Source: Limanda limanda
Lineage: Eukaryota > Chordata > Actinopteri > Pleuronectiformes > Pleuronectidae
Assembly (NCBI RefSeq): GCF_963576545.1
Contig: NW_026870562.1
Location: 248,001-312,000 of the forward strand
Direction of reading: 5' to 3'
Length of the DNA: 64,000 nucleotides
In this document: positions 52,801-62,349 of the stretch, in pieces
How positions within the stretch are numbered: position 1 is the stretch's first letter
Layout of the letters: each line of letters starts with the position of its first letter
Made by a program: the position numbers and the translations under genes
Notes under the pieces: generated by a model
What the model was told of the DNA's origin: nothing
Seen by the model: the letters and a program-made list of their open reading frames with translations, nothing else
Database searches by the model: none

Positions 52801-55800
52801 AGTAGGCTCTACCCCCACTAAATGGGGTAGCGCGCATCGATCGGTACCATCCTTGAGCTTCTCCGACTTTCGGAAGGGTTAGGGTTAGGGTTAGGGATGA
52901 AAGCACATAGGAGAAAGAGATATTCTTGAATAACTTTTTTTGTGAAGGTCGGAGAGACTTGCAAGTAGGCTCTACCCCCACTAAATGGGGTAGCGCGCAT
53001 CGATCGGTACCATCCTTGAGCTTCTCCGACTTTCGGAAGGGTTAGGGTTAGGGATGAAAGCACATAGGAGAAAGAAATATTCTTGAATAACTTTTTTTGT
53101 GAAGGTCGGAGAGACTTGGAAAGTGGTTGCATCTGGACTAATTTGGGTCCTGCGGATCGATTGGTACCATCCCCGAGCTTGTACGACCTTCGGAAGAGGT
53201 CGACCGACGAAATTCCCCCAAATCTGAGGAGATATTCTTGAATAACTTTTTTTGTGAAGGTCGGAGAGACTTGCAAGTAGGCTCTACCCCCACTAAATGG
53301 GGTAGCGCGCATCGATCGGTACCATCCTTGAGCTTCTCCGACTTTCGGAAGGGTTAGGGTTAGGGTTAGGGATGAAAGCACATAGGAGAAAGAGATATTC
53401 TTGAATAACTTTTTTTGTGAAGGTCGGAGAGACTTGCAAGTAGGCTCTACCCCCACTAAATGGGGTAGCGCGCATCGATCGGTACCATCCTTGAGCTTCT
53501 CCGACTTTCGGAAGGGTTAGGGTTAGGGTTAGGGATGAAAGCACATAGGAGAAAGAGATATTCTTGAATAACTTTTTTTGTGAAGGTCGGAGAGACTTGG
53601 AAAGTGGTTGCATCTGGACTAATTTGGGTCCTGCGGATCGATTGGTACCATCCCCGAGCTTGTACAACCTTCGGACGAGGTCGACCGACGAAATTCCCCC
53701 AAATCTGAGGAGATATTCTTGAATAACTTTTTTTGTGAAGGTCGGAGAGACTTGCAAGTAGGCTCTACCCCCACTAAATGGGGTAGCGCGCATCGATCGG
53801 TACCATCCTTGAGCTTCTCCGACTTTCGGAAGGGTTAGGGTTAGGGTTAGGGATGAAAGCACATAGGAGAAAGAGATATTCTTGAATAACTTTTTTTGTG
53901 AAGGTCGGAGAGACTTGCAAGTAGGCTCTACCCCCACTAAATGGGGTAGCGCGCATCGATCGGTACCATCCTTGAGCTTCTCCGACTTTCGGAAGGGTTA
54001 GGGTTAGGGTTAGGGATGAAAGCACATAGGAGAAAGAGATATTCTTAATTAACTTTTTTTGTGAAGGTCGGAGAGACTTGCAAGTAGGCTCTACCCCCAC
54101 TAAATGGGGTAGCGCGCATCGATCGGTACCATCCTTGAGCTTCTCCGACTTTCGGAAGGGTTAGGGTTAGGGTTAGGGATGAAAGCACATAGGAGAAAGA
54201 GATATTCTTGAATAACTTTTTTTGTGAAGGTCGGAGAGACTTGCAAGTAGGCTCTACCCCCACTAAATGGGGTAACGCGCATCGATCGGTACCATCCTTG
54301 AGCTTCTCCGACTTTCGGAAGGGTTAGGGTTAGGGATGAAAGCACATAGGAGAAAGAGATATTCTTGAATAACTTTTTTTGTGAAGGTCGGAGAGACTTG
54401 CAAGTAGGCTCTACCCCCACTAAATGGGGTAGCGCGCATCGATCAGTACCATCCTTGAGCTTCTCCGACTTTCGGAAGGGTTAGGGTTAGGGATGAAAGC
54501 ACATAGGAGAAAGAGATATTCTTGAATAACTTTTTTTGTGAAGGTCGGAGAGACTTGGAAAGTGGTTGCATCTGGACTAATTTGGGTCCTGCGGATCGAT
54601 TGGTACCATCCCCGAGCTTGTACGACCTTCGGAAGAGGTCGACCGACGAAATTCCCCCAAATCTGAGGAGATATTCTTGAATAACTTTTTTTGTGAAGGT
54701 CGGAGAGACTTGCAAGTAGGCTCTACCCCCACTAAATGGTGTTGCGCGCATCGATCGGTACCATCCTTGAGCTTCTCCGACTTTCGGAAGGGTTAGGGTT
54801 AGGGTTAGGGATGAAAGCACATAGGAGAAAGAGATATTCTTGAATAACTTTTTTTGTGAAGGTCGGAGAGACTTGCAAGTAGGCTTTACCCCCACTAAAT
54901 GGGGTAGCGCGCATCGATCGGTACCATCCTTGAGCTTCTCCGACTTTCGGAAGGGTTAGGGTTAGGGTTAGGGATGAAAGCACATAGGAGAAAGAGATAT
55001 TCTTGAATAACTTTTTTTGTGAAGGTCGGAGAGACTTGAAAAGTGGTTGCATCTGGACTAATTTGGGTCCTGCGGATCGATTGGTACCATCCCCGAGCTT
55101 GTACGACCTTCGGAAGAGGTCGACCGACGAAATTCCCCCAAATCTGAGGAGATATTCTTGAATAACTTTTTTTGTGAAGGTCGGAGAGACTTGCAAGTAG
55201 GCTCTACCCCCACTAAATGGGGTTGCGCGCAACGATCGGTACCATCCTTGAGCTTCTCCGACTTTCGGAAGGGTTAGGGTTAGGGATGAAAGCACATAGG
55301 AGAAAGAGATATTCTTGAATAACTTTTTTTGTGAAGGTCGGAGAGACTTGGAAAGTGGTTGCATCTGGACTAATTTGGGTCCTGCGGATCGATTGGTACC
55401 ATCCCCGAGCTTGTACGACCTTCGGAAGAGGTCGACCGACGAAATTCCCCCAAATCTGAGGAGATATTCTTGAATAACTTTTTTTGTGAAGGTCGGAGAG
55501 ACTTGCAAGTAGGCTCTACCCCCACTAAATGGGGTAGCGCACATCGATCGGTACCATCCTTGAGCTTCTCCGACTTTCGGAAGGGTTAGGGTTAGGGTTA
55601 GGGATGAAAGCACATAGGAGAAAGAGATATTCTTGAATAACTTTTTTTGTGAAGGTCGGAGAGACTTGCAAGTAGGCTCTACCCCCACTAAATGGGGTAA
55701 CGCGCATCGATCGGTACCATCCTTGAGCTTCTCCGACTTTCGGAAGGGTTAGGGTTAGGGATGAAAGCACATAGGAGAAAGAGATATTCTTGAATAACTT

Positions 55801-58800
55801 TTTTTGTGAAGGTCGGAAAGACTTGCAAGTAGGCTCTACCCCTACTAAATGGGGTAGCGCGCATCGATTGGTACCATCCTTGAGCTTCTCCGACTTTCGG
55901 AAGGGTTAGGGTTAGGGTTAGGGATGAAAGCACATAGGAGAAAGAGATATTCTTGAATAACTTTTTTTGTGAAGGTCGGAGAGACTTGCAAGTAGGCTCT
56001 ACCCCCACTAAATGGGGTAGCGCGCATCGATCGGTACCATCCTTGAGCTTCTCCGACTTTCGGAAGGGTTAGGGTTAGGGTTAGGGATGAAAGCACATAG
56101 GAGAAAGAGATATTCTTGAATAACTTTTTTTGTGAAGGTCGGAGAGACTTGCAAGTAGGCTCTACCCCCACTAAATGGGGTAGCGCGCATCGATCGGTAC
56201 CATCCTTGAGCTTCTCCGACTTTCGGAAGGGTTAGGGTTAGGGTTAGGGATGAAAGCACATAGGAGAAAGAGATATTCTTGAATAACTTTTTTTGTGAAG
56301 GTCGGAGAGACTTGCAAGTAGGCTCTACCCCCACTAAATGGGGTAGCGCGCATCGATCGGTACCATCCTTGAGCTTCTCCGACTTTCGGAAGGGTTAGGG
56401 TTAGGGTTAGGGATGAAAGCACATAGGAGAAAGAGATATTCTTGAATAACTTTTTTTGTGAAGGTCGGAGAGACTTGGAAAGTGGTTGCATCTGGACTAA
56501 TTTGGGTCCTGCGGATCGATTGGTACCATCCCCGAGCTTGTACGACCTTCGGAAGAGGTCGACCGACGAAATTCCCCCAAATCTGAGGAGATATTCTTGA
56601 ATAACTTTTTTTGTGAAGGTCGGAGAGACTTGCAAGTAGGCTCTACCCCCACTAAATGGGGTAGCGCACATCGATCGGTACCATCCTTGAGCTTCTCCGA
56701 CTTTCGGAAGGGTTAGGGTTAGGGTTAGGGATGAAAGCACATAGGAGAAAGAGATATTCTTGAATAACCTTTTTTGTGAAGGTCGGAGAGACTTGCAAGT
56801 AGGCTCTACCCCCACTAAATGGGGTAGCGCGCATCGATCGGTACCATCCTTGAGCTTCTCCGACTTTTGGAAGGGTTAGGGTTAGGGTTAGGGATGAAAG
56901 CACATAGGAGAAAGAGATATTCTTGAATAACTTTTTTTGTGAAGGTCGGAGAGACTTGGAAAGTGGTTGCATCTGGACTAATTTGGGTCCTGCGGATCGA
57001 TTGGTACCATCCCCGAGCTTGTACGACCTTCGGAAGAGGTCGACCGACGAAATTCCCCCAAATCTGAGGAGATATTCTTGAATAACTTTTTTTGTGAAGG
57101 TCGGAGAGACTTGCAAGTAGGCTCTACCCCCACTAAATGGGGTAGCGCACATCGATCGGTACCATCCTTGAGCTTCTCCGACTTTCGGAAGGGTTAGGGT
57201 TAGGGTTAGGGATGAAAGCACATAGGAGAAAGAGATATTCTTGAATAACTTTTTTTGTGAAGGTCGGAGAGACTTGCAAGTAGGCTCTACCCCCACTAAA
57301 TGGGGTAGCGCGCATCGATCAGTACCATCCTTGAGCTTCTCCGACTTTCGGAAGGGTTAGGGTTAGGGTTAGGGATGAAAGCACATAGGAGAAAGAGATA
57401 TTCTTGAATAACTTTTTTTGTGAAGGTCGGAGAGACTTGCAAGTAGGCTCTACCCCCACTAAATGGGGTAGCGCGCATCGATCGGTACCATCCTTGAGCT
57501 TCTCCGACTTTCGGAAGGGTTAGGGTTAGGGTTAGGGATGAAAGCACATAGGAGAAAGAGATATTCTTGAATAACTTTTTTTGTGAAGGTCGGAGAGACT
57601 TGCAAGTAGGCTCTACCCCCACTAAATGGGGTAGCGCGCATCGATCGGTACCATCCTTGAGCTTCTCCGACTTTCGGAAGGGTTAGGGTTAGGGTTAGGG
57701 ATGAAAGCACAGAGGAGAAAGAGATATTCTTGAATAACTTTTTTTGTGAAGGTCGGAGAGACTTGGAAAGTGGTTGCATCTGGACTAATTTGGGTCCTGC
57801 GGATCGATTGGTACCATCCCCGAGCTTGTACGACTTTCGGAAGAGGTCGACCGACGAAATTCCCCCAAATCTGAGGAGATATTCTTGAATAACTTTTTTT
57901 GTGAAGGTCGGAGAGACTTGCAAGTAGGCTCTACCCCCACTAAATGGGGTAGCGCGCATCGATCGGTACCATCCTTGAGCTTCTCCGACTTTCGGAAGGG
58001 TTAGGGTTAGGGTTAGGGATGAAAGCACATAGGAGAAAGAGATATTCTTGAATAACTTTTTTTGTGAAGGTCTGAGAGACTTGGAAAGTGGTTGCATCTG
58101 GACTAATTTGGGTCCTGCGGATCGATTGGTACCATCCCCGAGCTTGTAAGACCTTCGGAAGAGGTCGACCGACGAAATTCCCCCAAATCTGAGGAGATAT
58201 TCTTGAATAACTTTTTTTGTGAAGGTCGGAGAGACTTGCAAGTAGGCTCTACCCCCACTAAATGGGGTTGCGCGCATCGATCGGTACCATCCTTGAGCTT
58301 CTCCGACTTTCGGAAGGGTTAGGGTTAGGGTTAGGGATGAAAGCACATAGGAGAAAGAGATATTCTTGAATAACTTTTTTTGTGAAGGTCGGAGAGACTT
58401 GCAAGTAGGCTTTACCCCCACTAAATGGGGTAACGCGCATCGATCGGTACCATCCTTGAGCTTCTCCGACTTTCGGAAGGGTTAGGGTTAGGGTTAGGGA
58501 TGAAAGCACATAGGAGAAAGAGATATTCTTGAATAACTTTTTTTGTGAAGGTCGGAGAGACTTGGAAAGTGGTTGCATCTGGACTAATTTGGGTCCTGCG
58601 GATCGATTGGTACCATCCCCGAGCTTGTACGACCTTCGGAAGAGGTCGACCGACGAAATTCCCCCAAATCTGAGGAGATATTCTTGAATAACTTTTTTTG
58701 TGAAGGTCGGAGAGACTTGCAAGTAGGCTCTACCCCCACTAAATGGGGTAGCGCACATCGATCGGTACCATCCTTGAGCTTCTCCGACTTTCGGAAGGGT

Positions 58801-61800
58801 TAGGGTTAGGGTTAGGGATGAAAGCACATAGGAGAAAGAGATATTCTTGAATAACTTTTTTTGTGAAGGTCGGAGAGACTTGCAAGTAGGCTCTACCCCC
58901 ACTAAATGGGGTAACGCGCATCGATCGGTACCATCCTTGAGCTTCTCCGACTTTCGGAAGGGTTAGGGTTAGGGTTAGGGATGAAAGCACATAGGAGAAA
59001 GAGATATTCTTGAATAACTTTTTTTGTGAAGGTCGGAGAGACTTGGAAAGTGGTTGCATCTGGACTAATTTGGGTCCTGCGGATCGATTGGTACCATCCC
59101 CGAGCTTGTACGACCTTCGGAAGAGGTCGACCGACGAAATTCCCCCAAATCTGAGGAGATATTCTTGAATAACTTTTTTTGTGAAGGTCGGAGAGACTTG
59201 CAAGTAGGCTCTACCCCCACTAAATGGGGTAGCGCGCATCGATCGGTACCATCCTTGAGCTTCTCCGACTTTCGGAAGGGTTAGGGTTAGGGTTAGGGAT
59301 GAAAGCACATAGGAGAAAGAGATATTCTTGAATAACTTTTTTTGTGAAGGTCGGAGAGACTTGCAAGTAGGCTCTACCCCCACTAAATGGGGTAGCGCGC
59401 ATCGATCGGTACCATCCTTGAGCTTCTCCGACTTTCGGAAGGGTTAGGGTTAGGGTTAGGGATGAAAGTACATAGGAGAAAGAGATATTCTTGAATAACT
59501 TTTTTTGTGAAGGTCGGAGAGACTTGGAAAGTGGTTGCATCTGGACTAATTTGGGTCCTGCGGATCGATTGGTACCATCCCCGAGCTTGTACGACCTTCG
59601 GAAGAGGTCGACCGACGAAATTCCCCCAAATCTGAGGAGATATTCTTGAATAACTTTTTTTGTGAAGGTCGGAGAGACTTGCAAGTAGGCTCTACCCCCA
59701 CTAAATGGGGTAGCGCGCATCGATCGGTACCATCCTTGAGCTTTTCCGACTTTCGGAAGGGTTAGGGTTAGGGTTAGGGATGAAAGCACATAGGAGAAAG
59801 AGATATTCTTGAATAACTTTTTTTGTGAAGGTCGGAGAGACTTGGAAAGTGGTTGCATCTGGACTAATTTGGGTCCTGCGGATCGATTGGTACCATCCCC
59901 GAGCTTGTACGACCTTCGGAAGAGGTCGACCGACGAAATTCCCCCAAATCTGAGGAGATATTCTTGAATAACTTTTTTTGTGAAGGTCGGAGAGACTTGC
60001 AAGTAGGCTCTACCCCCACTAAATGGGGTTGCGCGCATCGATCGGTACCATCCTTGAGCTTCTCCGACTTTCGGAAGGGTTAGGGTTAGGGTTAGGGATG
60101 AAAGCACATAGGAGAAAGAGATATTCTTGAATAACTTTTTTTGTGAAGGTCGGAGAGACTTGCAAGTAGGCTCTACCCCCACTAAATGGGGTAGCGCACA
60201 TCGATCGGTACCATCCTTGAGCTTCTCCGACTTTCGGAAGGGTTAGGGTTAGGGTTAGGGATGAAAGCACATAGGAGAAAGAGATATTCTTGAATAACTT
60301 TTTTTGTGAAGGTCGGAGAGACTTGGAAAGTGGTTGCATCTGGACAAATTTGGGTCCTGCGGATCGATTGGTACCATCCCCGAGCTTGTACGACCTTCGG
60401 AAGAGGTCGACCGACGAAATTCCCCCAAATCTGAGGAGATATTCTTGAATAACTTTTTTTGTGAAGGTCGGAGAGACTTGCAAGTAGGCTCTACCCCCAC
60501 TAAATGGGGTAGCGCACATCGATCGGTACCATCTTTGAGCTTCTCCGACTTTCGGAAGGGTTAGGGTTAGGGTTAGGGATGAAAGCACATAGGAGAAAAA
60601 GATATTCTTGAATAACTTTTTTTGTGAAGGTCGGAGAGACTTGCAAGTAGGCTCTACCCCCACTAAATGGGGTAGCGCGCATCGATCGGTACCATCCTTG
60701 AGCTTCTCCGACTTTCGGAAGGGTTAGGGTTAGGGTTAGGGATGAAAGCACATAGGAGAAAGAGATATTCTTGAATAACTTTTTTTGTGAAGGTCGGAGA
60801 GACTTGGAAAGTGGTTGCATCTGGACTAATTTGGGTCCTGCAAATCGATTGGTACCATCCCCGAGCTTGTACGACCTTCGGAAGAGGTCGACCGACGAAA
60901 TTCCCCCAAATCTGAGGAGATATTCTTGAATAACTTTTTTTGTGAAGGTCGGAGAGACTTGCAAGTAGGCTCTACCCCCACTAAATGGGGTAGCGCGCAT
61001 CGATCGGTACCATCCTTGAGCTTCTCCGACTTTCGGAAGGGTTAGGGTTAGGGTTAGGGATGAAAGCACATAGGAGAAAGAGATATTCTTGAATAACTTT
61101 TTTTGTGAAGGTCGGAGAGACTTGGAAAGTGGTTGCATCTGGACTAATTTGGGTCCTGCAAATCGATTGGTACCATCCCCGAGCTTGTACGACCTTCGGA
61201 AGAGGTCGACCGACGAAATTCCCCCAAATCTGAGGAGATATTCTTGAATAACTTTTTTTGTGAAGGTCGGAGAGACTTGCAAGTAGGCTCTACCCCCACT
61301 AAATGGGGTAGCGCGCATCGATCGGTACCATCCTTGAGCTTCTCCGACTTTCGGAAGGGTTAGGGTTAGGGTTAGGGATGAAAGCACATAGGAGAACGAG
61401 ATATTCTTGAATAACTTTTTTTGTGAAGGTCGGAGAGACTTGCAAGTAGGCTCTACCCCCACTAAATGGGGTAGCGCGCATCGATCGGTACCATCCTTGA
61501 GCTTCTCCGACTTTCGGAAGGGTTAGGGTTAGGGTTAGGGATGAAAGCACATAGGAGAAAGAGATATTCTTGAATAACTTTTTTTGTGAAGGTCGGAGAG
61601 ACTTGGAAAGTGGTTGCATCTGGACTAATTTGGGTCCTGCGGATCGATTGGTACCATCCTCGAGCTTGTACGACCTTCGGAAGAGGTCGACCGACGAAAT
61701 TCCCCCAAATCTGAGGAGATATTCTTGAATAACTTTTTTTGTGAAGGTCGGAGAGACTTGCAAGTAGGCTCTACCCCCACTAAATGGGGTAGCGCACATC

Positions 61801-62349
61801 GATCGGTACCATCCTTGAGCTTCTCCGACTTTCGGAAGGGTTAGGGTTAGGGTTAGGGATGAAAGCACATAGGAGAAAGAGATATTCTTGAATAACTTTT
61901 TTTGTGAAGGTCGGAGAGACTTGCAAGTAGGCTCTACCCCCACTAAATGGGGTAGCGCGCATCGATCGGTACCATCCTTGAGCTTCTCCGACTTTCGGAA
62001 GGGTTAGGGTTAGGGATGAAAGCACATAGGAGAAAGAGATATTCTTGAATAACTTTTTTTGTGAAGGTCGGAGAGACTTGGAAAGTGGTTGCATCTGGAC
62101 TAATTTGGGTCCTGCGGATCGATTAGTACCATCCCCGAGCTTGTACGACCTTCGGAAGAGGTCGACCGACGAAATTCCCCCAAATCTGAGGAGATATTCT
62201 TGAATAACTTTTTTTGTGAAGGTCGGAGAGACTTGCAAGTAGGCTCTACCCCCACTAAATGGGGTAGCGCACATCGATCGGTACCATCCTTGAGCTTCTC
62301 CGACTTTCGGAAGGGTTAGGGTTAGGGATGAAAGCACATAGGAGAAAGA
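46837..62349 (+). repeat. 15.5 kb tandem duplication, copy 2 (15,513 bp)
   Basis: It abuts copy 1. The offset is 15,507 up to the monomer at 55946 and 15,513 beyond it, because 55946 has one more TTAGGG than 40439. Internal parts are the beta tail 46837-48098, alpha 48099-51793, beta 51794-55462, alpha 55463-59157 and gamma 59158-62349. Gamma and 7.36 kb markers are all repeated (54045, 57708, 60346, 61397, 61660, 62125). Reading by eye I found no base substitution between the copies, but I did not align every position. Confidence 0.92.
54045..54052. repeat. TTAATTAA marker palindrome, instance 4
   Basis: It lies 15,507 bp after instance 3, in the monomer at 54038 (beta of the second 15.5 kb unit). 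The expected instance at about 46681 is absent, which helps to fix the left edge of the 15.5 kb unit. Confidence 0.95.

Noticed and set aside
20822..61462. Minus-strand open reading frames of 60-320 codons throughout the window
   Set aside because: They overlap one another at every monomer, mostly begin at GTG inside the repeat, have no conserved start context, and follow from monomer lengths. The same sequence is read in more than one frame as Leu-Thr or Asn-Pro. No known domain is seen.
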